A stretch of 64,000 nucleotides of DNA from Limnohabitans sp. (GCF_017848645.1 NZ_JAFEIF010000042.1:1-64000), one strand, 5' to 3'. Shown: positions 1 through 8,785, counted from the stretch's first letter. Notes: generated from the sequence alone by a model not told the origin. Numbers and translations: made by a program.

Positions 1-156
1 GGGCGCTGCATTTGCGGTGTGGGACCCAGCGAAGACGAGGGGCAGAGCCGCGGCCAATGCACTGGCAGCATGTCGCCAGGGGTGCCGAGACATCCCGGAG
101 CTTGCAGGGGTTGGCGTTGTTGCTTTTTTGTGCGGGCTGGGTTGGATGGCTGGCAT
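1..156 (-). CDS. Possible N-terminus of the next Tad/Flp gene (partial, secretin RcpA/CpaC candidate)
   Basis: An open frame of 52 codons starts with ATG at 156 on the minus strand and runs off the left edge without a stop. An AGAGAG stretch lies a few bases before the ATG. It follows cpaB by 95 bases in the same direction. In Tad loci the gene after cpaB is usually the outer-membrane secretin rcpA/cpaC, so that is the best guess. The visible residues are Pro/Ala/Ser-rich with a weak Ala/Leu stretch that could be a signal peptide, but no secretin motif is in view. The identity rests on gene order alone. Confidence 0.4.
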   Translation of the reverse strand, partial: MPAIQPSPHKKATTPTPASSGMSRHPWRHAASALAAALPLVFAGSHTANAAP

Positions 157-251
157 GGTGCTCTCTTTGGTATGGCGAAGGGACTAGTTCCAGGTGGCTG
201 CAAGTGGGTGACCGGGTTGTGCCCGGTGCGGCGGTTCAGGCGGTGTTGGGT

Positions 252-1100
252 TTACTCTTGCGAGAGGGACAGGCCCCGAATGACTTCGAACCGGGCAGGC
301 TCTGGCGCTGATGGCGCAACGGGTGTGGCCGGGGTGGTGGGGGCAGGACGAGCGGCACGCGGGCGCGGTGGCGCGGCTTTGGCGGCTGTGGCCACCACCA
401 CGGCAGCAGCCACTTGGGGCAGCAGGTCGAGTTTGCGTGCACCGGCCGTTTGCACCGGGATGTTGTCGCTGTGGCTGCGCAGCACCAGCGACAAGGTGCC
501 CACGCTGCGCGCCAGGTCAATTTGTTCGGCCTGCTGCGGGCTGACCTGCAGGGTCACGGCATTGACCACGCGAGGTTTGCTCTCGTTGGTGGAGACGTCT
601 TGCGCCACGGCCAGCACCTTGATGCGTTCGATGACGATTTTGGAGACGGGCTGGTTCAGGCTGTCGGGCGTGTTGACCATCACGTCCACAAAATTGCCAG
701 GCAGTGCGAAACCGGCCACACCCATGATTTCATTGACCTTCACAGTGACCGCACGCTGCCCAGGCTCGAGCACCGAAGACAGGCCGCCTTTTTCGCCCAC
801 CGGTGCCAGCTTGCTTTGCAGGAGGGGCTCACCGCGCAGCACTGGCATGTGAATGACCCGACCCACTGCTTGGTCGAGCGTGGTCAAGGGATCCTGAATG
901 GCCGCAGCCTTGGGCCAGGCCAAGGTTTGCAGCATGTCCGGTTGCAGCCGGGTACCCATCTGCAAATCGCGCTCAGCCACGATCACTTGCAAGGTATTGG
1001 ACGCGCTTTGTTTCTGCAACCAGCTGGCGGCGTAAGCGGCGGCTGCCAAGCCCAGTGCCAAGGCCATCAGCAGCGCACCTGCGGGGCGAATGTTTCTCAT
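252..1100 (-). CDS. cpaB: Flp pilus assembly protein CpaB/RcpC
   Basis: The 282-residue protein begins with one hydrophobic segment at about residues 5-25 that anchors or exports it. A SAF-like region follows (about 35-95, from VIVAERDLQMG), then the RcpC/CpaB core with EPGQRAVTVKVNEIMGVAGF and an L-P-G-N-F-V-D-V-M-V stretch. The C-terminus is Ala/Pro-rich and low in complexity. CpaB proteins sit in the periplasm and work with the secretin of the Tad (Flp) type IVc pilus. The start was set at the ATG at 1100, directly before the hydrophobic segment; the longer open frame upstream is unsupported. The gene lies 28 bases after cpaA in the same direction, so the two are probably cotranscribed. 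Confidence 0.88.
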   Translation of the reverse strand: MRNIRPAGALLMALALGLAAAAYAASWLQKQSASNTLQVIVAERDLQMGTRLQPDMLQTLAWPKAAAIQDPLTTLDQAVGRVIHMPVLRGEPLLQSKLAPVGEKGGLSSVLEPGQRAVTVKVNEIMGVAGFALPGNFVDVMVNTPDSLNQPVSKIVIERIKVLAVAQDVSTNESKPRVVNAVTLQVSPQQAEQIDLARSVGTLSLVLRSHSDNIPVQTAGARKLDLLPQVAAAVVVATAAKAAPPRPRAARPAPTTPATPVAPSAPEPARFEVIRGLSLSQE

Positions 1101-1128
1101 AAAAAACAGTCCTTGCAATGCAAAATAA

Positions 1129-1671
1129 TCACGAAAAAGGCCAAAGCTTGAGCACGTACACCGCCGTGCCCGCGCCAATGGCCAAGGCGTAGGGCATGCG
1201 CGTTGCGCTCACCGGAAAGGCCGTGCGCTCAGCACTTGGCCCGTGTTGGCGGCTGAGCCAAATTTGCGACAAACCGGTGCTCAGGTTGTTCAGGGTCTGA
1301 CCCAGTTGGCCGCTGAACACCGCCCAAGCGATGGACAGCAGACCCCCGGCCAGCAAAATGAGCAGGTTGACCCACAGCATGTCGGGATGCCCCACAAACA
1401 GGCCCGTGGCAGCGGCCAGCTTCACATCGCCCGCGCCCACGGCCCCCAGCAGGTAGAACACCCAAAACCCCAAAAAACCCACCATGCCCCCCGCAAGCGC
1501 CGAGCCCAGTCCGATGCCGTGTGGCGACAGTGACAGCCCGATGGCGGTCAAGCTGCCCCACAAGACCAGCGTGTTGGGTATGCGGCGCGTTGCGGTGTCG
1601 TGCCACATGGCCGCCAAAAGCATGGCGGCCAGTGCGGCCAGATGTGTCCAGTCAAACAGGCTGAGGGGCAT
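1129..1671 (-). CDS. cpaA: Prepilin peptidase CpaA/TadV (A24 family)
   Basis: A small integral-membrane aspartic peptidase of 180 residues that removes the leader of the Flp prepilin. It shows the two Asp motifs of the A24 family: the first in MWHDTATRRIPN near residue 25, the second in the GAVGAGDVKLAA stretch (G-x-G-D-V-K). About six hydrophobic segments cover the chain. The length fits the short TadV/CpaA class, which lacks the methylase domain of PilD. It lies 34 bases downstream of the pilin gene, its expected substrate, and 28 bases upstream of cpaB. Confidence 0.9.
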   Translation of the reverse strand: MPLSLFDWTHLAALAAMLLAAMWHDTATRRIPNTLVLWGSLTAIGLSLSPHGIGLGSALAGGMVGFLGFWVFYLLGAVGAGDVKLAAATGLFVGHPDMLWVNLLILLAGGLLSIAWAVFSGQLGQTLNNLSTGLSQIWLSRQHGPSAERTAFPVSATRMPYALAIGAGTAVYVLKLWPFS

Positions 1672-1705
1672 GGAGGCGTTTCAAGTGCGAGTGAACCTGG
1701 AGGCG

Positions 1706-1876
1706 TTAAAGCTGGCCTGCGATGTCGTTGAACAGGGTGTTCAACGCACCGCCCAGAGCGGTCGCACCAACCGTGATCGCCAACGCGATCAGCGAGGCCA
1801 GCAAGCCGTATTCAATGGCGCTTGCGCCATCTTCATCGGCCCAAAATGTCTTGAAAGATTGAGAAAATTTTTTCAT
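1706..1876 (-). CDS. flp: Flp-type major pilin (Flp/Fap family)
   Basis: A 56-residue protein read from the ATG at 1876 to TAA at 1706. A charged leader ending WADEDG is followed by ASAIEYGLLASLIA and a long hydrophobic helix. The processing site is predicted after Gly17, which places Glu at +5 and Tyr at +6, the hallmark of Flp pilins. The C-terminus is short (ALNTLFNDIAGQL). It would be cleaved by the adjacent CpaA and polymerised into the adhesive Tad pilus. It is first in its transcription unit, behind a 295-base divergent intergenic region. Confidence 0.93.
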   Translation of the reverse strand: MKKFSQSFKTFWADEDGASAIEYGLLASLIALAITVGATALGGALNTLFNDIAGQL

Positions 1877-2171
1877 GTGCTAACTCCAGAGTTGAAAAGT
1901 TGAGGTGAGCTTCAAGCCCCTTGTTTCGCGGCACTTACCGTAGGTGTTTTCTTGCTGTGACCTTGGGACTTTGCAGCGGTCAGAATTTTTCCAAACCGCA
2001 AGCCCACTTTAAAAAATTGGTTGGCCTCGAACAGTGCGCTACAGCACCAAAGCGATGAATTTGGGGTCATGCAGAGCGCGCAGTGCGCCAGCGCACCGAA
2101 ACAAGCCGCGCGCGTCTTTAAGGTTGGGGTTTTGCATTTGGGTCGTTCGGGCCCAGTTCAGGAGATTGCCC
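1877..2171. promoter_or_regulatory. Divergent intergenic region between flp and tadE
   Basis: This 295-base stretch separates the leftward flp-cpaA-cpaB unit from the rightward tadE-tadG unit and must hold promoters for both. It is visibly richer in A/T near 1985-2020. I found no convincing paired -35/-10 boxes or palindromic operator. The tadE start at 2172 is preceded by AGGAG at 2159-2163 with 8-base spacing. Confidence 0.4.
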
Positions 2172-2699
2172 ATGACATGGTTTCAGGACAGCGCACGCCA
2201 GGGCTGCAGGGGTCAAAAAAAGCAGAGACATTCAAGCCCTGCAGATGCGGAACCAACCCTTGGTAAAGGAGGCCGGCAAGGCGTTAAAACGAGAGCCCAG
2301 CAGCACGGCGCAGCCGTGGTCGAGTTCGCACTCATCTTGCCCATCCTCTTGGGTTTGTTGGTGGGCGGCATTGATGCGAGCCTGGCTTTGTACGACAAAG
2401 CCGTGATCACCAATGCCAGTCGGGAAGGCGCACGCGCGGGCATCGTGGCACGTAACCCGTTGCTCAATGATGCGCAAATTCGACAGGTCGTCACCCAATA
2501 CGCCCAAAGTGCGCTGGTCAGTTTTGGCACCAACCCGTCTCAACCCACTGTGGTCATCCAAAAGGCCAGCTTGAACGGTGACCCCACGCTGCGTGTGACG
2601 GTGAGCTACACCTTCAAAGGCATAGGCCTGGGCAGCTTGTTTGACAGCTTGGGCAAGCCCTGGGTGTTGCAGGCCAGTACGGAGATGGTTTACGAGTGA
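2172..2699 (+). CDS. tadE: TadE-like pilus assembly protein (pseudopilin)
   Basis: The 175-residue protein has an unusually long basic N-terminal part (about 45 residues) before the TadE signature: HGAAVVEFALILPILLGLL, with the Glu of the pseudopilin motif, and a single membrane helix. The rest is a small extracytoplasmic domain. TadE-family pseudopilins are processed by TadV/CpaA and help assemble Flp pili. The ATG at 2172 has a good Shine-Dalgarno (AGGAG, 8-base spacing). A strong AAAGGAGG near 2263 lies inside the frame but no in-frame start codon follows it at the right distance. The stop overlaps the region before tadG. Confidence 0.8.
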   Translation: MTWFQDSARQGCRGQKKQRHSSPADAEPTLGKGGRQGVKTRAQQHGAAVVEFALILPILLGLLVGGIDASLALYDKAVITNASREGARAGIVARNPLLNDAQIRQVVTQYAQSALVSFGTNPSQPTVVIQKASLNGDPTLRVTVSYTFKGIGLGSLFDSLGKPWVLQASTEMVYE

Positions 2700-2710
2700 A
2701 GGACACAGTG

Positions 2711-3763
2711 ATGCAAAAAATCAAACGGTTTTCCAAGTCTCAAAAAGGTGCGGTCAGCGTGCTGGTGGCCCTGACTCTGCCAGTGTTGGTGGGTGCAGGG
2801 GCCTTGGCGGTCGACCTGGCTTATTTGCATGTGGTGCGCAACGAATTGCAAAACGATGCCGACGCGGCAGCGCTGGCCGGAGCGCGAAAGCTCTACACCC
2901 AAGGGGCCTCGGTCCTGAACTGGTCAGGTGCTGCAAGCACTGCCAGCAACGCCATCGCCCTCAACCGCGCAGCAGGCCATGCACTGGCCGATGGCCAGAT
3001 TCAAACCGGATACTGGGATACGACCCAAACTGCCACGGGTTTGCAAGGTTTGCCCATGACACCGGGGGCCAACGACGCGCCCGCTGTGCAGGTGAGCCTG
3101 GGCAAAAGCGATGGCCAGAACCAAGGGCCTGTGCGCACTTTTTTAGCCAGCATCTGGGGCGTTTTTTCCAAACCGGTGCGGGTGACGGCGGTGGCGGGAG
3201 TGAGCAGCCCGGGGACCATTTTGCCGGGCGGTTTGTTTCCATTTGGCATTTCCAAATGCATGTACGACAAGTTTTGGGACATGAATGCGCAACCAGCCGC
3301 ACCGCGTGTAGACCCACTGACCGGTCTGGTACCTGAGTTCAAGATCGGATCCATCTACCACTACGACAACTGTGAGTCGGGCGAGTGGACCTCGCTGGAC
3401 ACCCAGGCCTCAGGGGCCAATGCCATTGAAAATTTGATCGAGGAGGGCAATCCGATCAGCATGTCGGTGGGCGATGCCGCCTGGATGCAAACGGGTGTCA
3501 AAACCAGCTTGTACACCGATGTTAAAAAATGCAGCGCTGCCGGCAACCGAAAATGTGAATTCGTGGTGGTACCCACACTCCAGCAGGTGGTCTCAGGAAC
3601 GTCGGCACCGATCATTGGCTTTGCCTGTTTGCAGCTATTGGACGCGGTGGGCGGCAGCGGCAAATACATCCTGGCCAAAATGAGCAACCAATGCCCACCG
3701 CCCCAGTCTGGCGGTGTGGGGCCCAATTACGGCGTCATCTCTCAGCCGAGTTTGTTCAAGTGA
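2711..3763 (+). CDS. TadG-like Flp pilus-associated protein
   Basis: The 350-residue protein starts with the TadE/TadG-type helix KGAVSVLVALTLPVLVGAGA near residues 13-32, followed by DLAYLHVVRNELQNDADAAALAGA, which is typical of TadG N-termini. A long secreted region follows with several Cys (KCMYDKFW, DNCESGEW, KKCSAAGNRKCEF, SNQCPPP) that could form disulfides. I saw no clear von Willebrand A motif, so it is closer to the short TadG-like group. ATG at 2711 was chosen because AAGGA sits 7 bases upstream; a GTG at 2696 overlapping the tadE stop is possible. It is cotranscribed with tadE. Confidence 0.78.
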   Translation: MQKIKRFSKSQKGAVSVLVALTLPVLVGAGALAVDLAYLHVVRNELQNDADAAALAGARKLYTQGASVLNWSGAASTASNAIALNRAAGHALADGQIQTGYWDTTQTATGLQGLPMTPGANDAPAVQVSLGKSDGQNQGPVRTFLASIWGVFSKPVRVTAVAGVSSPGTILPGGLFPFGISKCMYDKFWDMNAQPAAPRVDPLTGLVPEFKIGSIYHYDNCESGEWTSLDTQASGANAIENLIEEGNPISMSVGDAAWMQTGVKTSLYTDVKKCSAAGNRKCEFVVVPTLQQVVSGTSAPIIGFACLQLLDAVGGSGKYILAKMSNQCPPPQSGGVGPNYGVISQPSLFK

Positions 3764-3879
3764 TGCCTGTATTGACTCGTTTGTGCGATCCGATACAGAC
3801 AGTCTCGCGCTGAGCTTTCAGCATGCAAGTGTGGTTTTTTTCTTCACCTGTCTCACCCCACCATGAAAGAGAGCAATTG

Positions 3880-4740
3880 ATGAGTCCAGTGTTTGCATTC
3901 AACAAATGGCCCCGCGCTTTGTGCACGGCATTGAAACTGTCTGTGGCGGCGTCTTCGGCGAGCCTGCTTGTGGCCTGTGGCGGTGAGGGCGCTGGTGGCA
4001 TTTCGTCCAACAGCGGTGCAGAAGTGCTGCTCAAAGCGGGCGAGGGTGGTGTGGTTTCAGGTTCGCTGGAAAGCGTCAAGTACCGCCTGACCAACATGTC
4101 CTGGTCTGTGATGCCCTTGGCGGCCACCAATCCGGTGTTGAGTGTTTTCAATCAGGACTGTGCCGTGGCCCTCAAAAACGATTCGGTCACACCGACCTTG
4201 GCCACGGCCACATCGCCCGCCGGTTCCGGGGGGAGCAATTGGCAATGTAAATTGACTGTTTTTGCCGAAGGGCAAAGCACAACCACGGATGCGCTTTATG
4301 ACTTGACGCTGTCAGGCCTGAATGAGGTTGGGCGGCAGGTGAGCTACACACGCCAGCTGCGCGTGCAGCCCAACGTGGCGCTCAATGGCATCGCCCCTGA
4401 GGGCACTTATTTGAAGGGCATGTCCGTGACGCCTGTGGCGAGCATTTGCCAGCCTGGCGCACCGGTTCGGCTGACAGCCCGTGGGTTGCCCACGGACACG
4501 GTGTTCAACTACCGCTGGCGTGTTGTTCAGGGGCCGCTGGCCGTGCTGGCGGGTGCCCAAACGGCCGAAGCCGGATTGATCGCGCCAGTGGTATCCGCGT
4601 CCACACTCGTGGTGGTGCAACTGGAGGCCAGTGCTTTGCCTATTACTCCCGAGAACCCGGCGGTGTACATGGCCAGAGCGGTGGTCCATGTCGACCCGAC
4701 TTACCCCTTTGAGTCCTGCGGTTTTTACGCAGGCTCGTGA
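3880..4740 (+). CDS. Putative secreted lipoprotein of unknown function
   Basis: The 286-residue protein has a lipoprotein signal peptide with lipobox L-V-A-C and the modified Cys at about residue 33, followed by GGEGAGG. The mature part is Ser/Thr/Val-rich and beta-strand-like, with scattered Cys and phrases such as FNYRWRVVQGP that recall Ig/PKD-like folds. No catalytic motif is visible. The start is the ATG at 3880, preceded by GAAAGAGAG. It follows the tadG-like gene by 116 bases on the same strand, so it could be a pilus-associated surface lipoprotein, or it may belong with the polysaccharide locus to its right. The function is not recognised. Confidence 0.6.
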   Translation: MSPVFAFNKWPRALCTALKLSVAASSASLLVACGGEGAGGISSNSGAEVLLKAGEGGVVSGSLESVKYRLTNMSWSVMPLAATNPVLSVFNQDCAVALKNDSVTPTLATATSPAGSGGSNWQCKLTVFAEGQSTTTDALYDLTLSGLNEVGRQVSYTRQLRVQPNVALNGIAPEGTYLKGMSVTPVASICQPGAPVRLTARGLPTDTVFNYRWRVVQGPLAVLAGAQTAEAGLIAPVVSASTLVVVQLEASALPITPENPAVYMARAVVHVDPTYPFESCGFYAGS

Positions 4741-4888
4741 CATCGATGGGCTGATCCCTTTTGCAGGGAGTCCATCCTTGTGGGCGATGGTTTTGAAGGG
4801 CGTGTGGCACGCCCACCGCCTTCGGGTGCGCTCCTGATCCTGCCTGGCCTTTGTATGCGGAGCATGGTTCGATGGTTTATCCCACGCC

Positions 4889-5164
4889 TTAGCCCTGGGC
4901 GCCTTGTGGCTTGATGCGGCACAGGGCATTTTGCAGGAAGACATGTGTCAGCAGGGTTTGCTGCTCCGCGTCTACGCTCAGACCTTGTGCGTGCAGTCGC
5001 GAGGCCAGGCTGTTGGACTGACTGGCTCTGCGCAGATGTTCGCCAATGATGCGAAAGTCGTTTTCGCGGCATGGTGTTCGGGCCTGGCCGTGGGCCGCGA
5101 TCTGCGCAACTGAACGTGGCAGGCTGTTGAAAGGGACGGGATGCAGTGGGGTTTGGGTGCTCAT
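4889..5164 (-). CDS. Small protein of unknown function, last gene of the exopolysaccharide operon
   Basis: A 91-residue frame from ATG at 5164 to TAA at 4889. Its ATG overlaps the stop of the deacetylase gene as ATGA, the same arrangement that joins most genes of this operon, which supports it as a real translated gene. The product has no signal peptide or membrane helix. It is polar, with a middle stretch RENDFRIIGEHLRRASQSNSLASRL that looks helical, and it contains two Cys. It may be a cytoplasmic accessory or regulatory subunit of the polysaccharide machinery; no family was recognised. Confidence 0.6.
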   Translation of the reverse strand: MSTQTPLHPVPFNSLPRSVAQIAAHGQARTPCRENDFRIIGEHLRRASQSNSLASRLHAQGLSVDAEQQTLLTHVFLQNALCRIKPQGAQG

Positions 5165-7137
5165 GGGCGTTCTCCTGGTGCTTGGTGTGTCCACGCCACA
5201 CCCAGTGTTTGGCCCGGGCCGGCGCTGACGAGCCAGTGGTGTTCCTGCCGCTCGATACGGCCCTGGCCTTGGGTGATGCGCAGATCTTTGGCGCTGCGTG
5301 TGGGGATGAGCCAGGTCATGCTGTCCAGCGTGTCCTGGCTGCGGGCCTGCAACTGACGCTGGTCTTGTTGGTCGTGCACTTGCCACTTGACGGTGGCGCG
5401 GCGGTTCATGAAGTCCGACAGCTCGGCCATGCGGTACCAGCGAAAGACCTTTTGAATTTGCAGCAGTTGGGCTTGCTCCTGCAGGGCTTTCATGGTCTTG
5501 AAGTATTGCGGTGTGGTGGCCGGGTGAAAGTAAAACAGCCGCACCAGGTGCTCTTCGCTCACATGGGCAAACAGGGCCACGATGAAGTCGCGGATCTCGT
5601 CTTCTTCCAGGCCGAATTGCTCGAGCTCGTCCACGGTAGCGATGCGTTTGAAGTTGGAGATCGGGAAATTCCACATCTTCGAATATGGTGAGGGTTGGCC
5701 CGAAATGTAGGAGCGGGTCGCACCCAGGCCCGTGTCAGCGGTGGTGTAGAAGGCCTTGAAGCCGCGCTCGTGCAGCCATTGTGTGGCCCAGGTGGGCTGG
5801 TTGCCCATGGGGGCGGAGTACACCACCGGCTCTTGCCCGATGGCGTCTCGGATGCTGTCGTGGTTGCGCACCAGATAGGGCTCAAATCGGCTGCGGTTGT
5901 GTTCGTCGGCTTCGTTGCCAAACACGTTGTGGGTCCAGCCGCCGTGGTTGCCGACTTCATGGCCTTTGTCGTGCTGGCGTTTGAGGAAGGCCTGCATCCA
6001 AGGGTTTTGCGGGATGTTCAGGCCCAAGCGGTCGCCTTCGTGGTGGGCGTGTGGCCCGGCGGTCACATGGATGGAATAAGGGCCGTTGTCGAACCAGCCT
6101 GATTTCTCCAGGTCGTCCAGCGGTTTTTGGGCAAAACTGGAGTCCACATGCAAATTGAGCACCATGCCGCCTGTGGCGTTGGGGGTGGCGGCCAGGCGAG
6201 GGAGGTGGGCCATGTGGGTGCCAAAAAAGCTCAGCATGCGGTGCAGCAGGTAACTGTCGGTGCGCGTCTTGAGGTAGCCCAGCGGCAAGTTGGCAAAGAG
6301 CACCTGGCCTTGGCCGTGGGCATGGCTGGAGACGATGACGTCGCCTTGCTCGGACTTGACCCAGGTGCGCAAACTGCCCGAACCCGCGCCCAGCGGCACA
6401 TGCGTTGGCGCAGGCGGGTCGGCGCGTGCATCGCGGGTGCGCAAGAGTCCCGGAGCAGCAGCGGCCCACCAAGGCGCGGTGCGAAAGTGGTCGTACACCA
6501 AGTGATCGTAGGCGTAGGTGGTCAGCTCGCCCCAGCTGTCGGGGGCATCGTCCTCGAAGTCCAGTTTTCCGGGCTGGATGGCCAGTTGCCTTTCTCCTTC
6601 GCGGCTGGCGAAGACGGGGCCGCTGTGCAGTGTGTCGTCTTGCAAGTGGCTGTAGAGCGCATAGCGCACCCCCACCAGGGTCGACAGGCGAGATTCGTCG
6701 GCGGCATAGTGCTTGTGGTGCAGCTGGAACAGGGCCGCATCAAAGTTGACCATCAATTGACCGCCGCCTTCAACGAATTGGTAGAGCGTGTTGACCAGCA
6801 GGTCCGATGCGTTGGGGTGCACCGTGTCGGGCAGGATGACGCCCGCCATCGGCTGGCCACTGGCTTGCAAGCGGATGAATTCATCATCCGTCATGGTGCT
6901 GATGGGCAAGCCTTCTTCGTGGGCGGCATCAAGCCAGGCTTGGGTGATGGTGTGCTGGCGCGCATCGGCATGGGGCAGCAGCAGCACTAGGCCGGTGGGG
7001 ACTTGGGTCCGGCTGTCTGCTTGGGGCCAGGTCATGCTGGCGACGGTGGCTATGACCAGGATGGCCAGCAGCAGCAGGAGTTTGCGGGCCATGCTGTATT
7101 GGCCTGGTTTGTCGGATTTTTTGGGGGGGGCTGGCAT
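5161..7137 (-). CDS. Membrane-anchored polysaccharide deacetylase-like protein (GATase-like + NodB-like)
   Basis: A 658-residue protein with one N-terminal membrane helix (about 18-36). Residues 45-310 form a Rossmann-like or class I amidotransferase-like domain (VLLLPHADAR, GVILPDTVHP, GGGQLMVNFD). From about 320 a NodB-like domain follows: LHVD (Asp332), GHEVGNHGGWTH with His398 and His403, YSAPMGNQPTW and FYFHPAT. These match the order of carbohydrate esterase 4 motifs, but the His motif has one extra residue compared with H-S/T-x-x-H. It probably deacetylates the exported polymer in the periplasm. The ATG at 7137 has GGAGAG upstream. It lies 13 bases after the membrane-protein gene. The divergent lipoprotein at 13468 has the same architecture. 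Confidence 0.72.
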   Translation of the reverse strand: MPAPPKKSDKPGQYSMARKLLLLLAILVIATVASMTWPQADSRTQVPTGLVLLLPHADARQHTITQAWLDAAHEEGLPISTMTDDEFIRLQASGQPMAGVILPDTVHPNASDLLVNTLYQFVEGGGQLMVNFDAALFQLHHKHYAADESRLSTLVGVRYALYSHLQDDTLHSGPVFASREGERQLAIQPGKLDFEDDAPDSWGELTTYAYDHLVYDHFRTAPWWAAAAPGLLRTRDARADPPAPTHVPLGAGSGSLRTWVKSEQGDVIVSSHAHGQGQVLFANLPLGYLKTRTDSYLLHRMLSFFGTHMAHLPRLAATPNATGGMVLNLHVDSSFAQKPLDDLEKSGWFDNGPYSIHVTAGPHAHHEGDRLGLNIPQNPWMQAFLKRQHDKGHEVGNHGGWTHNVFGNEADEHNRSRFEPYLVRNHDSIRDAIGQEPVVYSAPMGNQPTWATQWLHERGFKAFYTTADTGLGATRSYISGQPSPYSKMWNFPISNFKRIATVDELEQFGLEEDEIRDFIVALFAHVSEEHLVRLFYFHPATTPQYFKTMKALQEQAQLLQIQKVFRWYRMAELSDFMNRRATVKWQVHDQQDQRQLQARSQDTLDSMTWLIPTRSAKDLRITQGQGRIERQEHHWLVSAGPGQTLGVAWTHQAPGERP

Positions 7138-7150
7138 GGGGCTCTCCGGC

Positions 7151-7963
7151 TTAACGGACCAAGTGGGGGTCGGGTGCTGGGACGAAGGCTTGGGCAGCAG
7201 TCGAGTCTGAGTGGGCCAGCACGGGCGTGTTGCTGGCCAGCCAGGCGTAAAGGGCCACAAAAATCCACAGGTCCAGCAAGGCGCCAAAGCACAAAAAAAG
7301 CAAGGGCATGAACAGGATGGAAAGGTGTTCCAGCAACCAGACATGCAGCAAGGTTTTGTGCGGCAACATGAGGGCAAAGTAAGCCAGCACGGCCAAGGGG
7401 GCGAGGATTTTGTGCAACAGGGGCATGCGCAAAATGCCCCAGCCCAGAGCCAGCATGGGGCCGATGGCGAGCATGAAACCAAAGCCCATGCCCATCAGGG
7501 CACTGGCGTGCGAGCTGATGGTGTAAGGGAAACTGGCCGGGGCCAACCAGAAGAACAGGCAGGCACTCCACTGGATGAGGCACAGCGCCCGCAGGCTGAT
7601 TTTGAGCGGGTGAAAGCGGTCACTGAGTCTGCCGCTCCCTAACCACACGGCGGCTGCGAGCACGGCCGTGGCGGCAATTTGCGTGAGCGAGGGTGCAAAA
7701 CTGCCGTCGCCCGTGGCGGTCCAGAACAAGGTGTCGCCTTGGGCCGACAGGCGTGTGCTCAGCGACAGGCCCAGCACGCCAGACCAGGCGCTGATCACCC
7801 ATTGCCAAAAAGCCATCAGGTGCGCTTGCAGGATCCAGAGCAGCAGCACCGGCGCGGCAGACAAGAGCAGCCACTGCAGGCCCAGGTGTTGGGGCCTGGG
7901 CAATGGGGCCGTAGTGGCTGGCCCGGGCCCGAGTTTGGGTTTGGGTTTGGCAGGGTGTGTCAT
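7151..7963 (-). CDS. Polytopic inner-membrane protein of the exopolysaccharide operon, unknown function
   Basis: The 270-residue protein begins with a Pro/Lys-rich cytoplasmic tail (MTHPAKPKPK), then shows about seven hydrophobic segments between residues 25 and 245. A hydrophilic loop in the middle includes QGDTLFWTATGDGSF. The start ATG at 7963 overlaps the stop of the preceding barrel gene as ATGA, so translation is probably coupled. No transporter, acyltransferase or ligase motif was recognised. By context it may help polymer export, modification or precursor handling. Confidence 0.62.
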   Translation of the reverse strand: MTHPAKPKPKLGPGPATTAPLPRPQHLGLQWLLLSAAPVLLLWILQAHLMAFWQWVISAWSGVLGLSLSTRLSAQGDTLFWTATGDGSFAPSLTQIAATAVLAAAVWLGSGRLSDRFHPLKISLRALCLIQWSACLFFWLAPASFPYTISSHASALMGMGFGFMLAIGPMLALGWGILRMPLLHKILAPLAVLAYFALMLPHKTLLHVWLLEHLSILFMPLLFLCFGALLDLWIFVALYAWLASNTPVLAHSDSTAAQAFVPAPDPHLVR

Positions 7964-8775
7964 GGCAACACCTTGAACACCGCCAACTGCAGGCCTTGGC
8001 GTTTGTAGAAAGGGTTGCTGTAGCGTTCTGCGCTGGCTTTGATGCCCCAATTCGGGCCCAGCCAGTGCTGGGCCGAGAGCGTGGTCTGGTGGCTGGAAAA
8101 GCGCGAGATGAAGGCATCGGCCCCCAGTGACTGGTAGCCTTCTTCGCCCCAGCCATAGCGGCCGGTGATGCGGGTCTGGCCCGCCTGGCCCCAGGTGGCG
8201 GCCACGAAATACTGCTGTGTGTCGATGGGGCCGGGGCGGCTGCGGTTGAACTTGGCCTCCGTCTGCAGCACCCAGCTCGACGGCGGGTACCAGGACAGGC
8301 CCAGACTCAAGTTGTCGTCCTGGTGTGCGTCAGGCGCTTTGTAATGCCCCAGGCCCACGCTGGTGACGAGGCTCAGGTCGTCCAGCCATTTTCGGTGGAG
8401 GAAACCGTCGATCCGGTAGCGCGGCAGGTAGGACGCGCCGTCGCCCGCACCCACCGTGAGAGAGCCGTACCAATGGCGGTCCAGGATGAGGGTGTCGCCC
8501 AGGGCCAGGTAGTTGCCGTCTTCGTTGAAGCGTTGCATGGTGGCCACTTCAGCCGCCAGCAGGTGTGGCCCCGTGCCGTACAGGCCGCGAAAGCCGATTT
8601 CGCGCCAGTTGGCAAAGCTGCCGCTGAGCGTGTCGTGAGTACTGTAGATCTCGGCCTGGTGCAGGCCTGATGGTGTGCCGGATTGGGCCCAGACGTTGGG
8701 CAGCATCAGCGCTGCAATGGACAGCAGCAGGCTGGCGTGTGGCTGGGGCAGACGGATCATGTGGGAGCGGTGCAT
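7960..8775 (-). CDS. YaiO-family outer-membrane beta-barrel protein
   Basis: The 271-residue protein has a signal peptide (hydrophobic core SLLLSIAALMLPNVWAQ, cleaved near residue 30) followed by alternating amphipathic strands rich in aromatic residues, such as FANWREIGFRGLYG, GHYKAPDAHQDDNLSLGLSW and the C-terminal KRQGLQLAVFKVLP. This resembles YaiO-type outer-membrane barrels, which are often encoded beside polysaccharide synthases. It is a candidate for the outer-membrane passage or anchor of the polymer. It starts 10 bases after the epimerase gene and overlaps the next gene by ATGA. A second possible start is the Met at 8760. Confidence 0.68.
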   Translation of the reverse strand: MHRSHMIRLPQPHASLLLSIAALMLPNVWAQSGTPSGLHQAEIYSTHDTLSGSFANWREIGFRGLYGTGPHLLAAEVATMQRFNEDGNYLALGDTLILDRHWYGSLTVGAGDGASYLPRYRIDGFLHRKWLDDLSLVTSVGLGHYKAPDAHQDDNLSLGLSWYPPSSWVLQTEAKFNRSRPGPIDTQQYFVAATWGQAGQTRITGRYGWGEEGYQSLGADAFISRFSSHQTTLSAQHWLGPNWGIKASAERYSNPFYKRQGLQLAVFKVLP

Positions 8776-8785
8776 GGTGGGGCTT

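Noticed and set aside
19-852. 277-codon plus-strand frame at the left edge
   Set aside because: Runs antisense through cpaB and across the intergenic gap; composition is random-like.
4798-4814. GGGCGTG-TGG-CACGCCC hairpin after the lipoprotein gene
   Set aside because: Good stem but no T-run on either strand, so it was not called as a terminator.
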